Assembly (NCBI GenBank): GCA_009760855.2
Contig: WPIO01000007.1
Span: 5,206,501 to 5,270,500, forward strand
Reading direction: 5' to 3'
From: Cristatella mucedo
Lineage: Eukaryota > Bryozoa > Phylactolaemata > Cristatellidae
DNA length: 64,000 nucleotides
Shown: piece after piece, positions 12,341 through 23,351 of the stretch
Layout of the letters: each line of letters opens with the position of its first letter
Numbering within the stretch: the first letter of the stretch is position 1
Program-made: the position numbers and the translations under genes
The notes under the pieces: model-generated
Seen by the model: the letters and a program-made list of their open reading frames with translations, nothing else
Databases searched by the model: none
What the model was told of the DNA's origin: nothing

Positions 12341-13013
12341 CCAGCTTATCAACCGCAAAGCCACAAGAAATCAGCTAGGCGCAGCTAAAAATTGAATTCA
12401 TATGGCAGTACACTACGCTTCACGTGAACTCATTAATTTGAAGGTTTCGGGCATTCCCTTTGGCTGGTAAATGAGCTGCACAGGTCTGGGCCATGTAAGT
12501 CAACTTCAATAAGCAAGGAACTACCAAAGATGAACAGAAACCATCGGGTTATGATATACTGTGGAATGCATGATGCACTGTACTCTTTTTAAAGTGTACC
12601 GACAAATATTTCACGAAATTTCAGAGGGGTTACCATGTAATTCACTGCAGTCGACTACGATCGTCTGGGCCAAAACCATAATACACTCCACTCCATCACA
12701 AGCCGACCATAATTGATCTTTGCGACATTCGATAGCCTATAACAATAACGTTCGCAGTGAGCCAAAATAAACTGTGGGAGTTGTGCGTGTGCATTATCAT
12801 GGATATGAGCTGCACAGCCAAGGGGCTGCTTCTGGCTTGCCTATGCTAAAATTAAATTCATCGAAGTTGGCAAAATTTTAACGTGAGTCTAGAAAATTGC
12901 GATTGCACAACTGACTAATTGCATCCTTTCTGTTAATTCAGGGTGGTCTTTGTAAAAGTGACTTACTGTCACCATTTCTTGAAATACTAACTAACAGTAG
13001 ATTGCTGTTGGTC
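12341..13013. other. Mostly unassigned; one satellite 1 unit
   Basis: About 12560-12745 (+) contains satellite 1 landmarks (TTTAAAGTGTACCGACAAAT, CTGCAGTCGACTACGATCG, ACCATAATACACTCC). The remainder has no feature I can name. Confidence 0.5.
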
Positions 13014-13362
13014 TACGACTCACGCTGCCGCTAACCATATTCACATACTGACCCTGTGCATGTCACCTTTAACCATGCTATACTTGTTGACATTATGCAA
13101 GCTATCCCTAACCATATACTAGCTGATTGGACAGCATCTTTCGTATAGCGACAGAAGAGCCTCTATGGCTATCACCACCGCTTTCAGGATTTGAACCCAC
13201 GACCTCGGTACCGAGGTCGTCTAAACTAACCGCCTTACCTAGTGTGCCTTCACGGCTCAAAGTACGATCATCCATCCTTTACAGATTATCTAAAGTGCCT
13301 AGAAAGAGATTAAGCTCTCTGAGGGCGCTAAGCAAATATGTTATTATTATCATTATTATAAC
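13014..13362 (+). mobile_element. Family A LINE 3' UTR and tail, interrupted by a SINE1
   Basis: 13014-13113 matches the family A 3' UTR (ACTGACCCTGTGCATGTCACC) and 13270-13362 matches its tail (AGAGATTAAGCTCTCTGAGGGCGC then ATT repeats). The SINE1 at 13114-13258 lies between, so it inserted after the LINE. Confidence 0.75.
13114..13258 (-). mobile_element. SINE1 copy nested in LINE tail
   Basis: On the minus strand: tRNA-like head GCCGTGAAGGCACACTAGGTAAGGCGG-type, box-B-like GGGTTCAAATCC, shortened body, and the end ATACTAGCTGATT read from the plus strand at 13114. Confidence 0.8.
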
Positions 13363-13884
13363 ACCACATTTAGCGAAAATGACAGCCACCGTCGATATGG
13401 CGAAACAGCCACCGTCGACATGGAGAGTGCGTAGAGCCCAGCCGTGACGTTTGCTGCCAACATGTGCACGCATACACGCTTGCCCACCGTAGCAGAGCTA
13501 TTCGGGCACACTTGATCTGTATTTCGGTTCAAGACTGCGTTGCTATTGCATGTTCTCGAAGCGAATTTTCAACCGATTTGTGTAGCATTGCTTTAGATTT
13601 TGTTATCAATCCATGACATTACATTAGCTGGAGCAGTTTCTGCACAAAAATCCTTAGGCCACAAGCGCAGCGTTCGTAACTGTCTAGTAATCGCTGACGC
13701 TCGAAAAAATAATGGATGAGCCCTAAGCCCAGAAGAACGTCTAGCTACTGGTAGGTGCTGCACCACTACCTTCACAAATGCCGATAGTAACGGAGCACGA
13801 CAGCCATACAGCATTGTCAAACAAGAACATTCTCAATGCCTCGACGTACTGTGAGGGCACTTAGAACAAGAGTGAACATTAATG
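13363..13884. other. No gene seen
   Basis: Single-copy-looking DNA between the two satellite 1 arrays. Open frames are short and unrecognisable. Confidence 0.5.
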
Positions 13885-15300
13885 TGAACACAAATTGGCG
13901 GTGCAAGGGGCCGATTTCAAGATTTTCGCGATGTATTCGAGTTGATTGCAGTATTCGCCGGAGCCATGGAAGTATTTTGCATTGCATTGTACAAGAATGC
14001 CCTCATCCATTTCAATTTTTATTGCAATTGAGTGAGTAAACTGCGAAGAGTCTTTAGTGTAATCTGCAATCAAAATTGGTGACTATCACTCATGGTTTTG
14101 TTCTTTTTTCAGCGAATTGTAGAACCTGATGAATTATTGCTGCTTTGGCCCTAGCCATTGCAATTGATTGCTGTGCATTACCGGAGATAAAAAGTGTGCA
14201 AAGGAAGGAAGTGATATGCACTTTAAATAAAAGGCGCTGTTCACCAAAATCTAGCAATTAGTTTCTCATGGCATATTTCTTACTGATGCGACGGATGGCA
14301 CTGCATTGTGGTATTCGCCCAGGTCACGGCACCAGATTGAAGTGCAATGTTGGCGAACAAGTGTTGACAAAGTTCTTGTTTGCTACGTAAATAGAGTTTA
14401 CAGCTGCAAGAAATCCAAATTGCAGCTTTACACAACACATTGTATATTGATTTACGAGGGATCACGGTGAGCCGTGATGGCACACCAAGAAAGGTGGTTG
14501 CTTTTCACGGCTTCGGTCCCGACGTTCGGGGTTTGAATCCTGCGGTGGGCGATTCTTTATCGCCGCTGCAAGCGGTGGTGATAGCCGTAAAGGCTCACCT
14601 GTCTCTACAGGTGATGGCCGTAAAGGCTCCTCTGTCTCTACACAAAAGATGCTGTTAAATCAGCTAGTATTTATCATAATAGATTGAGGTATTCGGAAGC
14701 CTTTGCTATCGACTGTCATGCATGTCCAGAGATGATAAGTGCTCGATGGGTTAAAATGAACTATTTACACTTTAACTGCAGCTTCTCCCAGCCGATTTCT
14801 GATCAATTTTTCGATGAGTTGTAGTATTGGTCCGGTCTATTACTGTAAATTGTCATGTATTTCCCCCAGCGTGAATGCAAACAATAGATTACAATTATGT
14901 AGGCGCACTTTAAACACAGTGAATTGTTAAACACAATGAGAATGGAAGCTTCGTGCCAATTCGTGGTAGATTTTCGAAGGCTTGCGTCATTGGCATGGGT
15001 AATTGCTGTCGATTGCTGTGCATCACCTCCAAATTGAACGGACGAAATGGGTTAAATTATTCGGATTCACTTTAAGCGCAGTGTAATGTTATATGCAATG
15101 AAAATTGAAGCTTCGTCAAGCCAATGTCAGGTCGATTTGTGACTGATTTCGCTATTGGCAAGGGCAATTGCTGTCGATTGCTGTGCAATGCCCGCGATTG
15201 TACGTTCGCGATTGGTTGAAATGATGCAGTTGCACTTTAAACACAGCTCACTCTCGTAGCGCGCGAGTTCTCATGCTACTGCCTCCAATGGTCCGGGCCA
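13885..15300 (-). repeat. Satellite 1 array, reverse orientation
   Basis: Reverse-complement landmarks recur: GCACTTTAAACACAGTG (near 14907, 15070, 15235), ATATGCAATGAAAATTGAAGC, AATTGCTGTCGATTGCTGTG (near 15000 and 15170). These are exact or near complements of the forward array (for example CATTGCATATAACATTA near 11378). Spacing is ~165 bp. A SINE1 interrupts it at 14465. Confidence 0.85.
14465..14675 (+). mobile_element. SINE1 copy with internal 33-bp duplication
   Basis: Head GTGAGCCGTGATGGCACACC, box-B-like GGTTTGAATCC near 14530, body, and end ATGCTGTTAAATCAGCTAGT. The block at 14577-14609 is repeated at 14610-14642 with two differences. Confidence 0.85.
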
Positions 15301-15344
15301 TCGGATTATGTTGCACTGGAATGATCACGCGAAATCACATGTAG

Positions 15345-16300
15345 TATGGTGAGTAATCCTGGAACACTGCTTTCTTTAATTTGGAACCAAAACCGCGAAC
15401 CAAGCGCCTACAGTGGAAATGGCATCTGTATGGCAGTTCAAACATTTAGGGATACCAAGCTAATGGAGGTCATTTCGTGAGAATGCACATGTGCACTTTC
15501 GCAAAATTTTGTGGGTAACACTGGAACACTGTTGTCTATAAATTCAATTCAAAGCCATAGTTGTGCGATGCCTGCCGTGAAAATGGCAGCTATATCGAAG
15601 TCCAAAAATGTAGGACTGCTCGTTGGGCTGGGCAATTTTAGGCCATTGCACTAGAGCGCGTATGCCCAATGGCATACAATTTAGTGAGTAATGCCGGAAC
15701 ACTTGTTTTATATAATTTGGAATCAAAACCACAGTTGCACGACTCCTATCGTGGTAATAGCAGATATTTCGCAGTGTGAGTATGAAGGAAGGCTGGCTGG
15801 CCCGGGTCACTGGAGGCACGAGTACGCTCAGTTGCAATAGCATGCAATTAGGTGGGTAAGCCCGGAACGTTTTTCCTGCAATGATGAATAAAAATTGAAA
15901 TTTCGCTAAGTTAATAGCGGAAATGACCGCTAAATATTTAGGGCTGTCGTCTGGGCCTTGTCACATCAGAGGCCATAGTATGAGAATTCGCAAGCGAAAT
16001 CTCATGAAATTTTGGGAGTGAACCTGGCATACTTTTCTCTATAATTTCGAATCGAAAGCGCAGTTTCGCGAAGTTTTTTATGGAAAGGGCAGCTGTATAG
16101 CCATTCGAATATGCAAAAAGGCTGGCTGGCCCGGGTCATTGGAAGCCAAGGCATGAGAACTCGCAGACAGAAACCGCACGAAAGTTGGTGGGTAAACCCG
16201 GAATACCATTCTGTATCATTTGGAATCAAAGCTGCAGTTTGTGTGTGCCGGTTATTGTGGAAATGACAGCTGTATCGCAGTGTATCGCAGGTATTCGTGG
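15345..16300 (+). repeat. Satellite 2 array, ~162-173-bp units
   Basis: Units start at a GTGGGTAANxCCGGAACAC-type block near 15350, 15512, 15685, 15853, 16016 and 16189. Each carries TTTGGAATCAAA, a GGAAATGGCAGCTGTAT-like block and GGCTGGCCCGGGTCA-like block. Six diverged units. Confidence 0.85.
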
Positions 16301-16868
16301 GATCCCACAGCGGTCTATATCAATTCGGTGGCATTAAATGAGGCATCGTGTCGTTTCAACATGACCAAGATATTTATTGCTGTCTTGTCAGTCAACCATA
16401 TGCAACCGTACTTCAACAAACCTGCTGACGCTACAAAACAAGTACATGCGACGCTCAATGCATGCCACATGACAAAACTGGTGCGAAATACACTGACGGA
16501 GACTGTACGCCTGGTACGTTGTACGTTGCCAGTAAAAAGAGAATACGCTGGAAGCTTGTGGCAAGATTGAACCACTAGTTACGGGAGACCAAAGGGTTAA
16601 ATAAGGCTAAACACTTGGGCTTCAACACATTAAATGGCAAAAGTAGAAGATGTAAGTCTCTATTATAGCTCAGGTCATCAGCTCTGATGTTGCCAATGTA
16701 CTAGAGTACCGCCATAAACAGTTTGGTGTCTGACATCAGACGACTCAATAGTACGCTTCTGTATACATGCTACACCATATTCGACACCCTAGACCCTCAA
16801 AATCCTTTGGGCACCGGCAGAAAAGCTCCAATCAGAAAGGCAGTTATGCATTCACTATATAACTGTTA
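16301..16868. other. No gene seen
   Basis: An open frame runs 16220-16570 across the satellite 2 edge (116 residues) but is partly satellite and matches nothing known. The DNA to 16868 may belong to the transposon remnant that follows. Confidence 0.4.
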
Positions 16869-17141
16869 TTAGAAGACGAGAAATACGTATCTGGTCTCAT
16901 GCACACTCACCTGCAGTGTCTGGTAAATGGCATGACAAGAAAAGGCATTATTGGACTGCTTGGGTGCACGAGCAGCATACAAAATATGTGCAACGAGATC
17001 ATGGGTCAAGATCCGGCTCCATTTAGATATCTGCTAACCAATAAGCTAAGCCAGGATCGCCCGGACCTGTTCTTCTCGGCTGTCCGAGCAAAATCCAGCT
17101 TTAACAGCAACCCGTTAGCCAGTCAATTCATGCCGACATAA
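16869..17141 (+). pseudogene. P-element/THAP9-like transposase remnant
   Basis: The frame containing 16899-17141 encodes RKGIIGLLGCTSSIQN (about residues 13-28 from the ATG), then YLLTNKLSQDRPDLFFSAVR (44-63) and FNSNPLASQF (68-77). In P-element and THAP9 transposases the C-terminal half of the catalytic domain has the same order: an R-K-T-G-F-x-G-F block, then LTYKxSQDHLExFFxxIR, then a W/F-N-x-N-P-T-xxQF block. An in-frame stop precedes it at 16857-16859 and another ends it after QFMPT. The rest of the protein (THAP zinc finger, first catalytic Asp) is not visible. It is a fragment, not an active gene. Family call is from remembered motif order; moderate certainty. Confidence 0.62.
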
Positions 17142-17194
17142 AAGCTTCTGCTCATGTGGCACGTGTACAAGCAACAGGCGATTATTCATCACAA

Positions 17195-17410
17195 GATAAT
17201 AATAATAATAATAATAAGAACTTGTTTAGCGCCATCAGAGAACTGAATCTCTTGCAAGGCATTTTATGTATGCTCTAGAAGAAGTCAGTCAATATTGTTA
17301 GCCATACCATACACAGTGGCATGTATAATCACACACGTGGGCAATTCACAGTGACCAAGCAAATTCCGTGAGGAACAGGTGCGTTTTTAACTTTTTAGAT
17401 GTCACGTCAA
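17195..17410 (-). mobile_element. LINE 3' tail (family C/A-like), old
   Basis: On the minus strand it ends in (ATT)n at 17195, with CTCTGATGGCGCTAAACAAG before it and the more upstream AAAAGTTAAAAACGCACCTG-type segment near 17370-17395 seen in other copies. Confidence 0.65.
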
Positions 17411-17459
17411 AGGATCGGTCTCGTTTACTGTTCCTGCTCCCTTGTACGTACAAGATAAT

Positions 17460-19768
17460 GTTGAACTTGTCCAGCGACGTAACTTAAAACGCATTGACAT
17501 TAAAAAAATTTTTGAATCTGTGATGTAGGTTTTCTTGATCTGCATTCAGATGCAGTGAACATGACACTTAGAAGTGCTCTTGATAAGCTTGCTCCCGTTT
17601 ATTCTATCCGTATACAGAGTCGTGGAGATTCCTTTCAATTTACAAAAAACCTTCAAAATATGCGCCGTGTTAAGTGCAAGCTTGAAAGTCGTTTTAAGAA
17701 ATCGGGGTCTGATACAAATCTAGTCAATTTCAAAGACTTCCTTCGAGTTAGCACCCGGAAGCTTAACAAGCCAGGGCTTCTTTTTTCGCTCGAAAAATGA
17801 ATTCCTTCCAGTCGGACCTAAAGAAAAATTACTGGCCAATGCTGAGAGGTCTGACTCCCCAGATATTAATAGCTCAGCCGAAAAGTTCTCAGCCTTCTTT
17901 ACTAAAAACAATTGCGCACATTCGTGCCTCCATAACGCCCCCTGCGAGTGAAGCAATTGCGGAGTCACAACCTCCGATCTTCCTTAAAAGGTTTTCCGAG
18001 GTTTCTGCTTGCGATGTGACTACCTTAATAAGGTCTGGTAAGAAGAGCTCGTCTCCTGAAGATCCTATAACATCATCTCTGTGGTCCTCACTGGCAAACC
18101 AACTAAGCCCTGCCATAACCTAGATTTGCCATGCTTCTTTAGAAAAAGGGGTCGCACCCAAGTCCTTCAAATTGGCCCTCGTTAGATCAATACGTGAACA
18201 GCTCGGATTACAGAGGTCCTTGCAAACTATCGCCCAGTTTCCCTTCTTGGTTTTTTGTCAAAGATTCTTGAAAAAATTGTCGCTAAGCAGCTGGTTGCAC
18301 GTTTTGAAAAGAATGAGATGTCAGAAACGTTTCAATCGGGGTTCAAGAGCCAGCACTCCACTAAATCTGCTCTCCTCCGTGTTAACAGTGACATTCTATG
18401 CGGCAACGATGACGGGAATGTCACTGCCTAATCTCTGCTAGATATGTAAGCTGTCATCGACACCATTGATCACGATGTTCTACTTAATCGATTGAGACCA
18501 ACGATCGGTCTGGCAGACGAGGCACTGGCGTAGTTTAAATCGTACTTGTCTGATCGTATTCAATCCGTGTCGTGTGAGGGTCAGGTCTCATTCACAAGAC
18601 GGGTCATCTGTGGGGTCCCTCAAGGGTCTTTCCTCAGTCCCTTGCTGTTCTCCATTTATACTTAACCTCTGGAAAAAGTGATTAAGGCCCATGGGATAGG
18701 ATATCTCTTTTATGCTCACGATATTCATCTGTAATTGTCATTCAAACCGTCGGAATCTGCTGCAGCAACTGATAAACTGGATGCTTGCCTTGCCAACATT
18801 CGATCCTGGATGTCGGAAAATTTCTCGAAACTAAATGACGATAAAACTAAGCTGCTGCTCATAGGACACCCTAAACGTGTGGCTGGATTAAAGGGCTTTG
18901 CTCTTCTAATAGGTGATGCTGTTGTGCGACCGTCACCACGTGCTCGAACTTTAGGTGTCACTTTCGACAGCTGCCTCAATTTTAAAAGCTTCATTCAGAA
19001 GACTGTTTTTACAGCTAGCCATCATGTCAGATCCTCATCTAATATAAGGAGCTGTCTTGCACGGTGGCTTGCAAAAAACCTAACTAGCTCCTTACTTCTG
19101 TCTCGGCTTGATTATTGTAATTCCCTTTTGGCTGAGCTACCAAAAAAAGCAACTAAGCCACTGCAAATGGATATGGCTGCAAGGCTAGTTTTCAAGTCCC
19201 AGAGATTTGACCACGTGTCTCCTTTGCTAAAAGAGCTAGGATGGCTGCCGGTCGACCAACAGATATAGAGAGCAAAGTTCTCACGCTGACCCACAAGGCC
19301 CGCCACGGCTTGGCTCCTTCGTCCCTAGCTGAACTGCTGCATCAGTTTCAGCCTCTCCGTGTCCTCAGGTCCTGTGTGGACAATACATTAGCCGTTCCAT
19401 TCCTTCGCTTAAAGACCGTTGGCGACAAAACCTTTAGCTCTTGCAGGTCCTAGACTGTGGAACTCGCTTCCACAATTCTTTCGAAACGACAACAACTCTC
19501 CTACTGCCGACTATGGCTCATTCTTTTCAGCGGTCCTGGGCTGCTACTTCCATGCTACTCACTACCTCAACTGCTCTCCTGACTGTATTATGCTTTCCAT
19601 CACTGTCTCTTTGTTGCGTGAGATGAAGTCTGTTGGCTACCGAATGCGTACCGAAAGCCGCTTAGGCGGTGAGTGCGCTATACAAAACTCTCATGCGTAA
19701 CACCCACACAGTCGTTGTGGCTTTGTGGAGTTACTGACGGAGATGCGTTGCATTTACATTACAATGTC
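17460..19768 (+). mobile_element. LINE family B, longest copy: linker, RT, 3' end
   Basis: Starts at the linker after the endonuclease (NLKRIDIKKIFES near 17484) and runs to the 3' end TTTACATTACAATG at 19755-19768. Open frames at 17555-17800, 17797-18123 and 18172-18441 cover the linker and RT fingers. [13 protein letters not shown] is encoded near 18614-18652. The catalytic site reads YAHD instead of YADD (18711-18722), with stops on either side, so RT is dead. 18735-19268 (177 residues) encodes the post-RT part (RLDYCNSLLAELPKKA, LLKELGWLPVDQQI). No (ATT)n tail, unlike family A. Confidence 0.85.
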
Positions 19769-20395
19769 ATAACTTCATTCGCGAGTGAGTTCCAGGCTTT
19801 GGGACCTTATCAACCAAAGGCGCCTCCGAAAAATTCGAGGCTGGTTCGAGGACGGGCGGAATGATGCCTAGCCTGCTTGGAGAGTACTTCGGATAGGTAG
19901 GCTGGAGCAATGGAATAGGCATCAAAAGTGAGTGACTAAACCTTGAAGTCGATATGCTGCTTGATTGGAAGACAGTGTTGGTCGGTAAGCAGTGGTTCAG
20001 TGTGGCAGCTGTAGCATTCTTAACAGGCAAGCTTCAGTTTTGCACACACTGTAATCACCTAGTATGTAGGAAAACCTGCATGGTGAGTTAAACAAGTCGA
20101 GACTGGATGTCACAAATGTATGGACCAACTTTTGGGCTGCTATTACATGAGATATGCTGTCAGAGCCCATTTAGAGGTCTAGGTACTCTATTTTCTAAGT
20201 AACACTAGGTTCGCCCACGATTATTAAGTAAGTTGTATCGTCATTTCATTCGAGATAGTTTGCTGCTATCCAAGTCTGAATAATAGCTATACATTCTGCA
20301 AGGGAGCTGAGAGGGCTTGACTTGCTGGAAGGAACGGATGGATCAAAGCAAATGTGTGGCTATGAGCTATCTGCATTAAAAAGGAAAACCTAAAT
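19769..20395 (-). mobile_element. Family A-like LINE, 3' coding part, old
   Basis: On the minus strand it matches family A from the RT C-terminal side to the APKAWNSL region (plus-strand landmarks GTGAGTTCCAGGCTTTGGGA near 19783, TTGAAGTCGATATGCTGCTTG near 19945, CTGCTATCCAAGTC near 20263). It abuts the end of the family B copy tail to tail. Confidence 0.75.
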
Positions 20396-21424
20396 AGTGC
20401 TATTTAGCTATTACAACGGCAAGAAAATGTGGCGGTGTGGCGGCGGCTGCCGTCGGGCCGGTAGTGAGCGTAGGACGGAATTCCTAGTGCCCTTCATCTT
20501 ACCTATGAGGAATTTGGAGGAACGCCCTGCAGAGTCACCACTGGGATCACTCGGTAGAATGCTTGCTTGGAAAGTTGCTCCAAGAAGATGCCCGGTAGTG
20601 AGTGTTAACCAGTTTGGGTCATTGACCTACGATTGCCACCGCTCCTCTAGAAAATTTCCAACTTGGTCTTAGCTAAAATGGTTTGATGCGATGTAAAATA
20701 ATCACAAACGCCTTGCGGTGGACTGTGACATATTTGGCGGCCTTCTCAAGCTTGCATTGTTTAGTACTCTTTTTTTCTGTTTGCCGTTAATCAAGCGGCG
20801 TCCTGGCGGGGACTGACCTGTCGTTTAGTCAGCGGTGGAAACTCACCAAGGACTTGGGCTAGAGTCGTGCTGTCGCATTGCTTCAAGGAAAAGCGGTCGG
20901 TAGGAGGGTTGGTTAGAAGAGCAGAGGAACCGACGCTGCTGCAGACGACATAAATGTCAAGAGACTTCAGGTTTCTCGACTCGCACGTAGTTTTGGATGC
21001 CGAAATATGTAGAAGCCCGTTCCCGAGAGGCTAAAATCCGCATTGAATTAAATGTACAAATAAAGGGGTGATACTAGTTCAATCACGAGGAGAAAAAGGT
21101 GTTCAAGCTTGTGGCCTTTTACATTTATAGGGGCTTGAACGTCACAACGGACGAAGAACGATTCAGACAGTCAAAGCAGCATGTTGGAGCACATCGGAAC
21201 GGACGGGTTATGAAAATGGACACCGAATTCACCTAGAAGTAGACGAGGCGATTTCCAGTGTAAATAGCAAAGACAGAGCGGGAAAATCCAGAGATTAAGC
21301 TGAGATTGCTGCCTGCTGGGCGACAAATAACCACCCCCCCATCAGCAGCTTGCAGCTGGCTGCTCAGGGGAAAAAGGCTGCCTGAACGGCATCATCATCA
21401 TGAAATTCATCTGCCAGTCAACGA
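20396..21424. other. No gene seen
   Basis: The 91-residue frame at 20397-20672 has no recognisable domain. No repeats identified here. Confidence 0.45.
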
Positions 21425-22075
21425 AGGTTACTCCCATGCCGCATTCCCAATGTCCTACCTGGACGATGCGTAGCTCTGCTGCTACCATGCATAACTAACA
21501 AAACAATTATGTCCTCAGCCTCAGGTCTTGTCCCTACACTTTTCTAAAAGGCTGCTGCTAGGCCAGTGGCAAAGAAAGCAACGCTAGACCCGCAGAGATG
21601 TTATGTATCTCCGTCAGTAACTCCACAAAGTCATAAAGACCATGTGGGTGTTGCGCAGGAGAGTTTTGTATAGCGCACTCACAGCCTAAGCGGCTTTCGG
21701 TACGCATTCGGTAGCCAACATACTTCGTCTCACGCAACAAAGAGAAAGTGGGAAGCATAGCAGAGTCAGGAGAGCAGTTGAGGTAGTGAGTAGCATAGAA
21801 GTAGCAGTTCAGGACCGCTGAAAAAGATGTGCCATAGTCGGCAGTTGGAGAGTAGTTGTCGTTACGTAAGAATTGTGGAAGCGAGTTCCACAGTCTAGGA
21901 CCTGCAGAGCTAAAACTTCTGTCGCCAACTGTCTTTAAGCGGAGGAATGGGACAGCTAATTTATTGTCCACACAGGACCTGAGGGCGCGAACCGGCTGAA
22001 ACTGATACAGCAGTTCAGCTAGGTCTTGAGCAACTTCCGGCCAGTCTCCCTACTGCCAATCCCTACTATCAATCT
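21425..22075 (+). mobile_element. Family A-like LINE fragment, split by family B
   Basis: 21440-21590 matches the family A linker/RT start (GCTGCTACCATGCATAAC, CCTCAGCCTCAGGTCTTGTC) and 22023-22075 continues it (TTGAGCAACTTCCGGCCAG). Between them lies a family B 3' end. Confidence 0.7.
21600..22022 (-). mobile_element. LINE family B 3' end nested in family A-like copy
   Basis: On the minus strand a 137-residue frame (21558-21971) encodes DNKLAVPFLRLKTVGDRSFS and PRLWNSLPQFLRNDNYSPTA, the family B C-terminal region, with the B 3' end TTACGGAGATACATAAC at 21600. Only the last ~420 bp of B is present. Confidence 0.8.
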
Positions 22076-22549
22076 TCAAACCTTTCTAAAAAAAAATAAT
22101 TCCTTAGTGATCTAAAAATACAATTGCCCCCTTTAAACTCGAATGGCAGTTCCCACGCGAACCGAAGCTGAAAGTTCGCACCAAATGCAAGCGGCGGGCC
22201 GCCTGATTAGCAGGAAGTCCAATCTAAGAAGAAAGACGACGGGGGCCCCCATAGAGAAGCGACTTGAAACTGCACACTGCTCAGAGGGAGCCCCTGTAAT
22301 CTTAGCCGGAAAAACTTCTCCTTGGAAACCAGGTAGCCGCCCGGAAACACGAGTCGGACAACCAAGGGAGGACGCTAAGTGGCTGGAATTTGGCAAAGGT
22401 GGGCTTGCTTAGCTGTAACTCGAGCCGGTGCAGCGCAGACACGCGCTGTCAGCCGTACCTTTAGCCTCCAGCCCCCCTCCATTGTACGCCCTGGTATACA
22501 GGTAGACTAGTGTAATGTGTATTTAAAAAAATTGATTTCAATCGCTCCT
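22076..22549. other. No gene seen
   Basis: Open frames on both strands (22133-22412) are mirror images of base composition; none is recognisable. Confidence 0.4.
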
Positions 22550-23335
22550 ACTGCAAGACGGCTCCTAAGGAGTGGCGACGGAGCGTTTCGGCCGACACCT
22601 TTTTCCGGACCGAGAGCCCCTCTTTTTAACCAGCGCTTTAAGGACCCTCAAGAGCAAAAAAACCGGACTCGGATGGCGTCCGGTGCAACGGAGCGTTGCG
22701 GCTCCAGCGACGTCAGGTCGACTCGCCGCTGCGGCCGAACGCCGACGTCGGAAGGCATTCTGCTCGCGCAACGAACGTCGCGGTCGGTTCAAGGGCACGG
22801 CTTTCCGCTTCGGACGGCGCCGCCAAATCGAAGGGCGCTCGACGCAGGACCACCTCGTGCGCGTACGGCGGCGGCGGCGGCGCGAGTAGGCGGAAGTGCG
22901 CGACGCCTGCTGCAAGCGTACGCGAAGCTGCGCCGGGCAGCCCTGACGAGCTGCACCGAGAGACGTCGCCCGTTGCAGCCTCCTGAGCTGAGGCGTCGCG
23001 CTCGGCCCCGCGTTTCGCCGTCTCGCGGAGCATTCCTCGCGGAGCATCCAAGCGGCGCGGACGGCTAGAATGCAAGAATGTGCAGTGCAACGCGCCTCTG
23101 TCTGCCGCTCGGCGAAGTCGCGAGGATCCGGTTACTGCACTCAAGGCGATATTCGCGACGGCCGAGCAGTCAAAGTTTGCGCGGCCGTCAATTCGCAAGC
23201 GGCGGCCCGCAAGGTGCCGTCTGAACCGACGAAGGAAATGGAGAAACATAACAGCAGCAGCTGTCCTCGGCAGTAGGCGGAGCGGAATTAACGGAACGCT
23301 AGCGAGCCCCTTGGCGGGAGGGAAGGGGTTGTGAC
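22550..23335. promoter_or_regulatory. GC- and CpG-rich island, function unknown
   Basis: Much richer in G, C and CpG than its flanks, with overlapping long open frames on both strands (183 residues at 22517-23068 +, 248 residues at 22713-23459 -). Overlap on both strands suggests composition rather than coding. It could be a CpG-rich promoter or first exon of an unseen gene; no supporting motif found. Confidence 0.3.
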
Positions 23336-23351
23336 GCAGACGCAGAGTAAC

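Noticed and set aside
10255-16300. CRISPR-like array
   Set aside because: Units are 160-190 bp, diverged throughout and without short identical repeats and unique spacers; this is satellite DNA in an animal genome.
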